A stretch of DNA of 64,000 nucleotides from Streptomyces sp. F63 (lineage in GTDB: Bacteria > Actinomycetota > Actinomycetes > Streptomycetales > Streptomycetaceae). The stretch lies in assembly GCF_018070345.1 (NCBI RefSeq), contig NZ_JAGPXX010000011.1, positions 110,187-174,186 on the forward strand. The letters are read 5' to 3'. The translations under genes and the position numbers were made by a program. Shown here in pieces: positions 40,402 through 48,958 of the stretch. The notes beneath the pieces were generated by a model. The model did not search any database. It saw only the letters and a program-made list of their open reading frames with translations, and had not been told where the DNA came from. How positions within the stretch are numbered: the first letter of the stretch is position 1; each line of letters starts with the position of its first letter.

Positions 40402-41676
40402 TCAGCCGCCCGGGTGGTTCGCGGGCCCGGCGTCCGGGCTCACCGTCCGTCCGAGGAACGGGGCCGCCAGAGCCGACAGCGCCGCCAGGACGGCGACGGT
40501 GGTGAGCGCGGTGGGCAGCGAGGACCAGTCGGCCAGGAAGCCGATGACGGGCGGGCCGAGCAGCATGCCGCCGTAGCCGAGGGTGGAGGCGGTGGCCACA
40601 CCGCTCGGGCCCGCCAGTGCCCCGGCCCGTTCGACGGCGACGGGGAAGACGTTGGCCAGGCCCAGACCGGTCACCGCGAAGCCGAGCAGCGCGAGCCAGA
40701 CGCTGGGCGCCAGGGCGCCCAGCAGCATCCCGGCGGCGGCCGTCGCGCCGCCGGCCACCAGGGCACGGGTCCGGCCGAGCCGCAGCAGCTGCGCGGTACC
40801 GGTGAGCCGGCCCGCCGTCATGGCCAGGGCGAAGAGGGCGTAGCCGGCGGCCGCGACACCGGGGTGGGCCGCCAGGTCCTGCTGGAGGTGGAGCGCGCCC
40901 CAGTCCGCGAGTGCGCCTTCGCCGTAGGCGGTGCAGAAGGCGATGAACCCGAAGAGGACGACCGCCCGGCGGGTGCGGGAGCTGTGCCGGGGGGCGGGTC
41001 CGGCCGTGCGGGCCCCGGAGCCCGCGCGGGGCGCGCGGGACGCGGCGCGCTCCGGGACGGGGATCGGATGCGCCAGCAGGACGCGCCCCGCGGCAGCCGT
41101 GAGGAGCAGCGCGGTGAGGCTCAGCGCGGCCAGATGCCGGGCGGCGGAGACCTGTCCGGCCACCAGGCCGCCCAGGCCGGCCCCCACCATGCCGCCGAGG
41201 CTGAACGCCGCGTGGAACGACGGCATGACCGGGCGGCGCAGCGCGGCGACCAGATCCACGGCCGCGCTGTTCATGGCGACGTTGACGGCCCCGTATCCGG
41301 TGCCGAAGAGCAGCAGCACCAGCCCCAGGGCGAGCACGGAGTGGGTGAGAGCGGGCAGCGCGACGCTCAGCGACAGCAGGACGGCACTGGCCACGGTCAC
41401 GCGGGCGGTGCCGAAGCGGTGGCAGAGCCGGCCGGTGACCATCATGGTGGCCACCGCGCCCGCGGAGACGCCGAGCAGGGCCAGGCCCAGGTCGCCGGCC
41501 GAGGCGCCGGTCCGCTCCTTGACCGAGGGGATGCGGACGACCCAGCCGGCGAAGACGAAGCCGTCCAGGGCGAAGAAGAGGGTGAGCGCGGTACGCAGCC
41601 GGTTCAGTACGGAATCGGCGGTGGTGCCGCCCTTTCCGCCCGAACGGCCCGTCCGTATTTTGTTCAGGGTCGGCAC
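40402..41676 (-). CDS. MFS transporter
   Basis: 424 residues with about 12 membrane spans, e.g. LFFALDGFVFAGWVVRIPSVK, LVLLLFGTGYGAVNVAMNSAAV, and a central charged loop SRAPRAGSGARTAGPAPRHSS. It resembles the FucP/YbjJ-like MFS proteins linked to sugar uptake or export; substrate unknown. The GTG at 41676 has no Shine-Dalgarno, but a TATTCT (-10-like) on the minus strand lies 7 bp upstream, which would give a leaderless mRNA. It is divergent from a ROK regulator starting only 17 bp away. Confidence 0.8.
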   Translation of the reverse strand: MPTLNKIRTGRSGGKGGTTADSVLNRLRTALTLFFALDGFVFAGWVVRIPSVKERTGASAGDLGLALLGVSAGAVATMMVTGRLCHRFGTARVTVASAVLLSLSVALPALTHSVLALGLVLLLFGTGYGAVNVAMNSAAVDLVAALRRPVMPSFHAAFSLGGMVGAGLGGLVAGQVSAARHLAALSLTALLLTAAAGRVLLAHPIPVPERAASRAPRAGSGARTAGPAPRHSSRTRRAVVLFGFIAFCTAYGEGALADWGALHLQQDLAAHPGVAAAGYALFALAMTAGRLTGTAQLLRLGRTRALVAGGATAAAGMLLGALAPSVWLALLGFAVTGLGLANVFPVAVERAGALAGPSGVATASTLGYGGMLLGPPVIGFLADWSSLPTALTTVAVLAALSALAAPFLGRTVSPDAGPANHPGG

Positions 41677-41693
41677 AAAGTCAGAATAGGGGG

Positions 41694-42938
41694 GTGACCC
41701 CACCTCGGACAACACGGCTGGAGAGAGGCCGCAACGCCCTCGGCCCGGCGCTGGAGCTCGTACACACCGGACGGGCGCCGACCCGCGCCGTCCTCACGGC
41801 GGAGCTCGGCGTGACGCGGGCGACCGCCGGTGCCGTCGCGGCCGAACTGGAGGCGCTGGGGCTGATCACGGTGGACTCCCGGCCGGGCGGTGCCGCCGGA
41901 GCGCAGGGCAGGCCGTCGCACCGGCTGGCCGTCGACGACCGGGGACCGGTGGTGCTGGCGGCGCAGGTGCACGCCGACGGCTTCCGGGCCGCGCTGGTCG
42001 GGCTCGGCGGCCGCATCGTCGCGACCGCGCCCGGCTGCCAGGACGTACCGGCCGACCCCGGGCACGTGCTCGCCGCCGTCGTCGAGGCCGGGGCCGGGCT
42101 GCTCGCGGAGAGCGGCCGCCGCTGCGTGGGCGCCGGGCTGGCGGTCCCCTCCGCGGTGGCCGAGCCGGAGGGAACCGCCCTCAACCCGCTCCACCTCGCC
42201 TGGCCCGTCGGCGCGCCGGTCCGGGAGATCTTCCGCGAGGCCGTACGGGACGCCGGCATCCTCCCCGGGCCTCCCGGCTCTCCCGGCTCTTCCGGCGGCC
42301 CCGCCGTCTTCGCCGGCAACGACGTCAACCTCGCGGCGCTCGCCGAGCACCGGCACGGCGCCGGCCGCGGGGCCCGCGACCTGCTCGTGGTGGCCACCGG
42401 ACACCGCGGTGTCGGCGGCGCACTCGTCCTCGACGGGCGTCTGCACACCGGGAGTGCCGGCCTCGCGCTGGAAGTCGGCCATCTGACCGTCAACCCGGAC
42501 GGCCGCCCGTGCCACTGCGGCAACCGCGGCTGCCTCGACGTCGAGGCCGACCCGCTGGCTTTCGTGACGGCCGCCGGGCGCGACCCGGGCCCGGAGGTGT
42601 CCCTGCTGCAGCGCTCCCGCGACCTGCTCCGCACGGAGTACGGCGACCCGGCCGTACGGAGCGCGGCGCATCTGCTCGTCGCCCGTCTCGGTCTCGGGCT
42701 GGCCGGGCTCGTCAACATCCTCAACCCCGACCGGATCGTGCTCGGCGGCCTCTACCAGGACCTGCTGAAGGCCGACCCCGAGCGGCTGCGCGCGGTGGTC
42801 GCCGAACGCAGCCTGTGGGGGCGGAGCGGCAGCGTGCCGGTGCTGGAGTGCGCACTGGACCACAACAGCCTGGTGGGCGCGGCCGAGCTGGCCTGGCAGC
42901 CGGTCCTGGACGACCCGCTGGGCGCCCTCCTCGGCTGA
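41694..42938 (+). CDS. ROK family transcriptional regulator
   Basis: 414 residues. An N-terminal winged helix (about 15-60: RGRNALGPALELVHTGRAPT and ELGVTRATAGAVAAELEALGL) precedes the ROK sugar-kinase-like domain, whose ligand zinc site is CHCGNRGCLDVEAD. This is the XylR/NagC-like repressor class. Divergent from an MFS transporter, it likely controls that gene in response to a sugar. GTG at 41694. Confidence 0.9.
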   Translation: MTPPRTTRLERGRNALGPALELVHTGRAPTRAVLTAELGVTRATAGAVAAELEALGLITVDSRPGGAAGAQGRPSHRLAVDDRGPVVLAAQVHADGFRAALVGLGGRIVATAPGCQDVPADPGHVLAAVVEAGAGLLAESGRRCVGAGLAVPSAVAEPEGTALNPLHLAWPVGAPVREIFREAVRDAGILPGPPGSPGSSGGPAVFAGNDVNLAALAEHRHGAGRGARDLLVVATGHRGVGGALVLDGRLHTGSAGLALEVGHLTVNPDGRPCHCGNRGCLDVEADPLAFVTAAGRDPGPEVSLLQRSRDLLRTEYGDPAVRSAAHLLVARLGLGLAGLVNILNPDRIVLGGLYQDLLKADPERLRAVVAERSLWGRSGSVPVLECALDHNSLVGAAELAWQPVLDDPLGALLG

Positions 42939-42966
42939 GCCCCCGCGGCCGGCCGCGCACCGCCGC

Positions 42967-43542
42967 TCAGCCCGGGCGGGCGCCGGTCGCGGCGGGCTCG
43001 CGCGGCGCCACCGGGGTGTGCGCGCCGCGAGGCGTTCCGGCGGCGGCGCCGGAGGACGGGACGGAGGCCGGCGCCGTACCGCCCGGCCGCTCCTCGGCGG
43101 CGACCGGCGGGGCGGCGGACGGGGGCGCGCCGGGACCGGCGGTCACCGGCGCGGACAGGGAGAACCACACGGCCTTGCCGCGTTCCCCCTCCCGCTCACG
43201 CACCCCCCAGCTCTGGCTCACGGAGGCGATCAGGGAGAGCCCCCGGCCGCAGGCGGCGGAGGGGCCGGCGGAGCGGACGTGCGGCGGGCGCGGGTCGCTG
43301 TCCTGCACCGACACCGTCAACCGGTCCGGCAGCAGGACGATCTCGACCGTGCAGTTCTTGTCCGGCCGGGCATGGCGGTGGACATTGCTGAGCAACTCGG
43401 TGACTCCGAGCGCCGCCGCGTCGATCAAGGCGTCGAGACGCCAGTAGCGCAGATGGGCCGAGAGGATTCTGCGCACGTGGCCGATCCGCGGCGGCAGCGC
43501 CTGGAGCTCCACCGCGCAGTGCCCGCGTGGCTTGCTGATCAC
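42967..43542 (-). CDS. RsbW-like ATP-binding protein (anti-sigma/GHKL)
   Basis: 191 residues. The GHKL ATPase core is seen: N-box GVTELLSNVHRHA, G1-type VQDSDPRPPHV and G2-type CGRGLSLIA. Actinomycetes encode many such single-domain regulators that bind sigma or anti-anti-sigma partners; none lies nearby. A Pro/Ala-rich tail of about 60 residues follows. The GTG at 43542 has GGGAG eight bases upstream. Confidence 0.85.
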   Translation of the reverse strand: MISKPRGHCAVELQALPPRIGHVRRILSAHLRYWRLDALIDAAALGVTELLSNVHRHARPDKNCTVEIVLLPDRLTVSVQDSDPRPPHVRSAGPSAACGRGLSLIASVSQSWGVREREGERGKAVWFSLSAPVTAGPGAPPSAAPPVAAEERPGGTAPASVPSSGAAAGTPRGAHTPVAPREPAATGARPG

Positions 43543-43728
43543 GGCTGCGACTCCCTGAAGAGATCCGGGGACTGGAACGCATCCAACGGAACGCACCCGG
43601 CCGTGGGGGTGACGGCCGTATGCGCCCGGCGGGGACCCGCAGAGAAGCGTCACCGCCGGTGGACTCTCCGTCAACGTCCCACCAGCCTCGCCCCGGACCG
43701 GCCCGGCCGCAACCCACGGCCCCGCGCG

Positions 43729-44058
43729 TCACTCGCGGGCGGCGTCCCCTCCGGCCGTGCGCACGGCGTCGAAGAACCGCCGCGCCGAGGGCGGTCCGTC
43801 CTCGCCCTGTTCCGGGTCGCGTGAGCCCAGCTTGAGCCGGTAGCGGTGGCCGTTGACCGTGGCCAGTGCCTCGTCACCGCCCGCGAACCAGGGTTTCCCG
43901 GCACGCACCAGATGCACCGGCGCGCTGTCGATCTCCGTGCCCTGGCTGTTCATGAGCGTCAGCTTGCCGTCCCGGATCTGCACCTGCCCGGCCCGGGTCA
44001 GGGAACGCAGCCGGTGCCCGATCCCCACCCGCTCCGCCTTGAACTGCGGTTCCGCCAT
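43729..44058 (-). CDS. Conserved hypothetical actinomycete protein
   Basis: 109 residues, no signal or span. A beta-rich middle (QVQIRDGKLTLMNSQGTEIDS and WFAGGDEALATVNGHRYRLK) could form a small barrel or PH-like fold. No family recognised. Start ATG at 44058 has GAGGGGGC upstream. Confidence 0.65.
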   Translation of the reverse strand: MAEPQFKAERVGIGHRLRSLTRAGQVQIRDGKLTLMNSQGTEIDSAPVHLVRAGKPWFAGGDEALATVNGHRYRLKLGSRDPEQGEDGPPSARRFFDAVRTAGGDAARE

Positions 44059-44228
44059 CCGTACCGCCCCCTCGGGGTCCGGCGGGGCTTCTCCGTCCGC
44101 CCCGCTCGATTGCCGCCCTGCCGGTCAGTGTGCCCGTGACCGGCCCCGTACACCAGTCCCGGCCTATGATCGAGCCGACCCGGCGGCGGCACGCCCGGTC
44201 CGGGACGTGATCGCGAGGAGCGGCGCTG

Positions 44229-45365
44229 GTGAGCACCATGGAGCAGCAACCGGCCGGCTGTCCGGCCGTCACCCTCGACACCGACCGCAGTGACCCGCGG
44301 TACCGGGCCTGGCTGGGCGACGCCATCCGGAAGGTCCAGGCGGACGCCAACCGGTCGGCCGACACCCATCTGCTGCGGTTCCCCCTGCCCGCCGACTGGG
44401 GCATCGACCTGTACCTCAAGGACGAGTCCACCCATCCGACCGGCAGCCTCAAGCACCGGCTGGCCCGGTCGCTGTTCCTCTACGGGCTGTGCAACGGGTG
44501 GATCCGGCCGGGGAAACCCGTCATCGAGGCGTCCAGCGGCTCCACCGCCGTCTCCGAGGCGTACTTCGCCCAGCTGATCGGCGTGCCCTTCATCGCGGTG
44601 ATGCCGCGCACCACCAGCCCGGAGAAGATGCGGCTGATCGAGTTCCAGGGCGGCCGGTGCCATCTGGTGGACGACCCGCGGACGGTGTACGAGGTCTCGG
44701 CCGCGCTCGCCGCCGAGTCCGGGGGCCACTACATGGACCAGTTCACCTACGCGGAGCGGGCCACCGACTGGCGCGGCAACAACAACATCGCCGAATCGAT
44801 CTACGAACAGCTCCGCCTGGAGCGCTACCCCGAGCCCGCCTGGATCGTCGCCACCGCCGGCACCGGCGGCACCTCGGCGACCATCGCCCGGTACGTCCGC
44901 TACATGCAGTACGACACCCGCGTCTGCGTCCCCGACCCGGAGAACTCCTGCTTCTTCGAGGGCTGGACGAGCGGTGACACGGATGCCCGCTGCGACAGCG
45001 CCTCCCGCATCGAGGGCATCGGCCGCCCGCGGATGGAACCGAGCTTCGTCCCCGGCGCGATCGACCGGATGATGAAGGTCCCCGACGCCGCCAGCGTCGC
45101 CGCCGTGCGGGCCCTGGAACGCGCCATCGGCCGCAGGGCGGGCGGCTCCACCGGCACCGGGCTGTGGAGCTCCCTGAAGATCGTCGCCGAGATGGCCGCC
45201 GCCGGGCAGCGGGGCAGCGTCGTGACCCTCATCTGCGACGGCGGCGACCGCTATCTCGACAAGTACTATTCCGACGCCTGGCTGGCCGAACAGGGCCTGG
45301 ACATCGGCCCGTACAGCGACGCGATCACCACCCTGCTCGCCACCGGCGAGTGGCGGGGCCGCTGA
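44229..45365 (+). CDS. PLP-dependent cysteine desulfhydrase (Cds1-like)
   Basis: 378 residues, fold-type II PLP enzyme of the cysteine synthase superfamily. The PLP Lys is Lys75 in STHPTGSLKHRLARSL; the substrate loop is EASSGSTAVSEAYF and the phosphate-binding GTGGTSATIARY is present. The overall pattern matches mycobacterial Cds1, which degrades cysteine to pyruvate, sulfide and ammonia. GTG at 44229 with GAGGAG upstream; an ATG three codons on is an alternative. It stands alone, converging on the DeoR gene. Confidence 0.88.
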   Translation: MSTMEQQPAGCPAVTLDTDRSDPRYRAWLGDAIRKVQADANRSADTHLLRFPLPADWGIDLYLKDESTHPTGSLKHRLARSLFLYGLCNGWIRPGKPVIEASSGSTAVSEAYFAQLIGVPFIAVMPRTTSPEKMRLIEFQGGRCHLVDDPRTVYEVSAALAAESGGHYMDQFTYAERATDWRGNNNIAESIYEQLRLERYPEPAWIVATAGTGGTSATIARYVRYMQYDTRVCVPDPENSCFFEGWTSGDTDARCDSASRIEGIGRPRMEPSFVPGAIDRMMKVPDAASVAAVRALERAIGRRAGGSTGTGLWSSLKIVAEMAAAGQRGSVVTLICDGGDRYLDKYYSDAWLAEQGLDIGPYSDAITTLLATGEWRGR

Positions 45366-45396
45366 GACGGCGCCGCCGGGCGCGGCCGGCGGGCGG

Positions 45397-46251
45397 TCAG
45401 CCGTCCGTGGCGCTCCCGCCCTCGTCCTCACCGGCGACGATCAGCTCCGGCAGCCGTTCGGCGATCTCCGCCCGGGCGGCCGGCGACAGGCCCCGGTCCG
45501 TCACCAGGACGTCCACCTCCTCCAGCGAGGCGAACGAACTGAGCCCCACCGTGCCCCACTTGGTGTGGTCGGCGACCACCACGACGCGCCGTGCCGAACG
45601 CACCAGCCGCCGGTTGGTCTCCGCTTCGGCCAGGTTGGGCGTGGACAGCCCGGCCTCCGCCGAGATCCCGTGCACGCCCAGGAAGAGCAGGTCGAAGTGG
45701 AGGGAGCGGATGGCCTGGTCGGCGACCGGACCGACCAGCGAGTCCGAGGGGGTGCGCACCCCGCCCGTCAGCACCACCGTGGCGGGCGCCTGCCGGGGAG
45801 CGCCGGGGCGCGCGGACGGGGCAGCGCCCTGAGCGGTGTGGAAGACGTCCGCCACCCGCACGGAGTTCGTCACCACCGTCAGATCCGGGACGTCCACCAG
45901 CCGGCGGGCCAGCGCGAACGTCGTCGTGCCGCCGGACAGCGCGACGGCGCTGCCGGGGGCCACGAGCGCCGCCGCGGCACCGGCGATCTCCTCCTTGGCG
46001 GTGGGCTCCAGCGTGGACTTCGCCTCGAACCCCGGTTCGTGGGAGCTGGCCTCCGCGACCGGCACGGCACCGCCGTGCACCTTCTCCAGCATGCCCTGCC
46101 GGGCCAGCGCGTCCAGATCCCGGCGGACCGTCATGTCGGACACGTTGAGCCGCCGGGTCAGCTCGTTGACCCGTACGCCGCCCCGCCGCCGGACCTCGTC
46201 GACGATCAGTGCCCGCCGCTGCTCCGCCAGCAGGTTCTGGCTCTCGCTCAC
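45397..46251 (-). CDS. DeoR/GlpR family regulator
   Basis: 284 residues. The DeoR HTH signature LNVSDMTVRRDLDALARQGM (about 35-54) is complete and is followed by KVHGGAV. The DeoRC sensor covers 80-250 (SGGTTTFALARRL, VVTNSVRVADVF, LFLGVHG). Such proteins respond to phosphorylated sugars. It is divergent from the membrane hydrolase gene but the target is unknown. Confidence 0.92.
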   Translation of the reverse strand: MSESQNLLAEQRRALIVDEVRRRGGVRVNELTRRLNVSDMTVRRDLDALARQGMLEKVHGGAVPVAEASSHEPGFEAKSTLEPTAKEEIAGAAAALVAPGSAVALSGGTTTFALARRLVDVPDLTVVTNSVRVADVFHTAQGAAPSARPGAPRQAPATVVLTGGVRTPSDSLVGPVADQAIRSLHFDLLFLGVHGISAEAGLSTPNLAEAETNRRLVRSARRVVVVADHTKWGTVGLSSFASLEEVDVLVTDRGLSPAARAEIAERLPELIVAGEDEGGSATDG

Positions 46252-46474
46252 TTCAGCCCCCGTCCCTCGTCAGCGGGCACCTGCCCGGCCTCCCCGTCGC
46301 GTCGGCCATCCTCCCACGGCGCGGGGCCCGTGCCGGGGGAGGACCCGCCCCCGCGCTGTGGCCGGAGCGTGTGCGTCCGGTCACGATCCGGCCTCACCTC
46401 CGCCGAGCCGCCCGCGAACGGCCGCCGCCGGGCGGGATCCTGGTGCTCCGGAGCGGACGGATCGGGAGATCACC

Positions 46475-48868
46475 ATGGCGGTCACACATCCGGACACGGC
46501 CGGACCGGAGGACCGGGACGGCCGGCCGGCGGACGCGGAGCGCGAGCGGGAGGCACCCGGGCCCGCCCTGGAGCTCCTCGTCCACGGAGTCGGCGGCGCC
46601 ACACCGCAGGAGGTGCTGGACGACCCGCGCACCGTCCGTGTCACGGGCGACAACACCGCGGGCATCCACCGCCGCGCCGACGACGCCGGTGCGGAACGGC
46701 AGCCCGGGCGCCACGGCGGCGAGCCGGTCCCCGAAGCGTACTGCTGGGGCGGACTGACCTCCGGCAACGGCGCCCGCGCGCTGTGGCTGCTGTTACTGCC
46801 GTTCATGGTCGTCAACCTGGCGCACTGGATGCGTCCGTCCGCCGCGGACAGCAGGACGCTGATCCGCCTGTACGGCCTGCTGATCCGCCTGGTCGCCCTC
46901 AGCCTGACCGTGCTCCTGACGGCCGCGGCCTGCGAGGTCGCCCTCGACCTCGTCGCCTGGCAGTGCGCCGGCTCCACGGCCTGCGCCGGGAGCCGGGCCT
47001 GGCTGGGCTTCCTCTCGCCCGGCCACGGCGGCTGGTGGAGCCAGCCCGGCCGCCGTCTGGCACTGGCCGCCCTCGTCCCCGCGGCACTGACCGGGCTGCT
47101 GTGGTGGCTCTCCCACCACACCTGGAGCGCCTACGAGTCCGCGCCGCCGCCGGTGCACGAACCCCTGCGGGAAGGCGACCCCGGCACCGCCCACCAGCCC
47201 GCGCTGCGCCTGCCCGGCTTCTGGTACGGCCGCCGGCTGGTGGCCCGGCTGCGCGCCGCGCACACCGCCGCCGGCTTCCTGACCGTGGCCGCCGCGCTCT
47301 CCGCGGCCGCCACCCGGTACGACCGCAAACCGGGCGGCGGCTTCTGGCTCGACCTCTTCGGCTGGTGCCTGGAGGTGTCGCTGGTCCTCGCCGGCGTGTT
47401 CGTCGTCTGGGTGGTGAGCTCCCGGGGACGCACCGAATCCGTACCGGACGGCCGGCTGGACCGTGCCGTCGTGCGCTTCCTGCCCGGCGCCGCGCTCGGA
47501 CTGCTGGTGCTGTCCGCGGTGCACGCGTCCTGGTCGCGTCCCGGCTGGCGGTCGGGCGGCCTGCTGCCCGGGGACGAGACCTTCGGCGTCATCGCCCTCG
47601 GCCAGGGAGCCCTGGTGCTCGCCGCGGCCTGGACCGGCCACCGGCTCCACCGCACCGACCCCGACCGCCGTTCGGCCCTGCACGGTTTCCGCGGAGCCGC
47701 CGTCGCCGTGTTCGCCTGCGCGCTGGGCGGGGTGATGTCCGGAGGCGTCGCCCAGCGCGTCGCCGACTGGCTGGACGGGCCCGGCACCCCCGGGATGAAC
47801 GACGGCTACATCACCGGGCCGCCGGCCGTGCTGTCCTGGAACGCGGCCGTCATCCCCCCGCTGCTGGCCGTCCTCGTCGTGATCGCCGCCTACTTCGCCG
47901 GCCAGACCTGGCGGGTGCGGCGCGAGCGGATCGACGCGGTCCGGGCGAGCCATCCCGGGGAGCCGGAGGACACGGCGCGCACCCGCAGGATCGCCGGTGT
48001 CACCGCCACCGCGCGGCTCACCGACTGCGCCCCCTGGTTCCTCGGTGCCACCGCCGCCGTCACCCTGCTGCTGGGCGGGGTGGCGGTCGCCGGGGCGTGG
48101 AGCACCGGCGAGGTGCCCGGACGGGCCGCCGAGGGCGCGCCCGGCGTCATCGAGGCGACCGCCCAGACCTCTCAGGCGCTCGGTTCCTGGCTGATGGGCC
48201 TGGGTTTCCTGCTCTTCCTCGCCGGCGGCCGCCGCGCCTACCGCGATGCCGCGGTCCGCCGCACCATCGGCATCCTCTGGGATGTCGGCACCTTCTGGCC
48301 GCGCGCCGCGCACCCCTTCGCGCCCCCCTGCTACGCCGAGCGCGCCGTCCCGGACCTCACGTGGCGCATGGAGACCTGGACGGGGAGCACCGGCGGCCGG
48401 ATCGTCCTCTCCGGGCACTCCCAGGGCAGTGTCCTGGCGGCCGCCGCGGTCTGGCAGCTCAGCCCGCGGGCCCGCCGCAGGGTCGCGCTGCTCACCTACG
48501 GTTCGCCGCTGGAGCGGCTCTACGGACGCTGGTTCCCCGCCTACTTCGGGCCCGGACCGCTGCATGCCCTGCACCACGAGGTCCACTGCTGGCGCAATCT
48601 GTGGCGGGAGACCGATCCGATCGGCGGGCCCGTCATGCTCCCCGCACCGGCCTGCGCCGACGACCCCCCGGGCCCCGATGTGGACCGCGGCCCGCTCAAG
48701 GACCCGCTCGCCTACGGACGGACCCCGGAACACCCGCTGCCCGCGCCGATCCTGGGCCACTTCGAATACCAGGCCGATCCGGTCTTCGCGGAGGAACGGG
48801 CGGCGCTGCTGGAACGGCTCCCGGACGTGCCGAAGCCGCGCCCGGCCGGAGCGGCGCCGGGCGGCTGA
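46475..48868 (+). CDS. Membrane protein with split alpha/beta-hydrolase triad
   Basis: 797 residues. An N-terminal strand-loop LELLVHGVGGAT (33-44) looks like the oxyanion loop of a lipase. Then about 550 residues with eight or so membrane spans follow. The C-terminal 200 residues contain VLSGHSQGSVLAAA (nucleophile Ser649), ETDPIGG (Asp714) and LGHFEYQ (His762), a complete Ser-Asp-His set in order. The gene is thus a hydrolase whose fold is interrupted by a membrane domain. Start ATG at 46475 has GGGAG. It lies divergent from the DeoR gene with a 223-bp gap. Possible roles include lipid or ester hydrolysis at the membrane. Confidence 0.8.
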   Translation: MAVTHPDTAGPEDRDGRPADAEREREAPGPALELLVHGVGGATPQEVLDDPRTVRVTGDNTAGIHRRADDAGAERQPGRHGGEPVPEAYCWGGLTSGNGARALWLLLLPFMVVNLAHWMRPSAADSRTLIRLYGLLIRLVALSLTVLLTAAACEVALDLVAWQCAGSTACAGSRAWLGFLSPGHGGWWSQPGRRLALAALVPAALTGLLWWLSHHTWSAYESAPPPVHEPLREGDPGTAHQPALRLPGFWYGRRLVARLRAAHTAAGFLTVAAALSAAATRYDRKPGGGFWLDLFGWCLEVSLVLAGVFVVWVVSSRGRTESVPDGRLDRAVVRFLPGAALGLLVLSAVHASWSRPGWRSGGLLPGDETFGVIALGQGALVLAAAWTGHRLHRTDPDRRSALHGFRGAAVAVFACALGGVMSGGVAQRVADWLDGPGTPGMNDGYITGPPAVLSWNAAVIPPLLAVLVVIAAYFAGQTWRVRRERIDAVRASHPGEPEDTARTRRIAGVTATARLTDCAPWFLGATAAVTLLLGGVAVAGAWSTGEVPGRAAEGAPGVIEATAQTSQALGSWLMGLGFLLFLAGGRRAYRDAAVRRTIGILWDVGTFWPRAAHPFAPPCYAERAVPDLTWRMETWTGSTGGRIVLSGHSQGSVLAAAAVWQLSPRARRRVALLTYGSPLERLYGRWFPAYFGPGPLHALHHEVHCWRNLWRETDPIGGPVMLPAPACADDPPGPDVDRGPLKDPLAYGRTPEHPLPAPILGHFEYQADPVFAEERAALLERLPDVPKPRPAGAAPGG

Positions 48869-48958
48869 ACGGGTCCGCGCGCCCGGGGAGCGGCGGCCGG
48901 CGCGGCCGGGAAGCGGGTTCAGCGGCCCGGCGGCGGTTCCGTCCGCGTCTCCGCGAGC

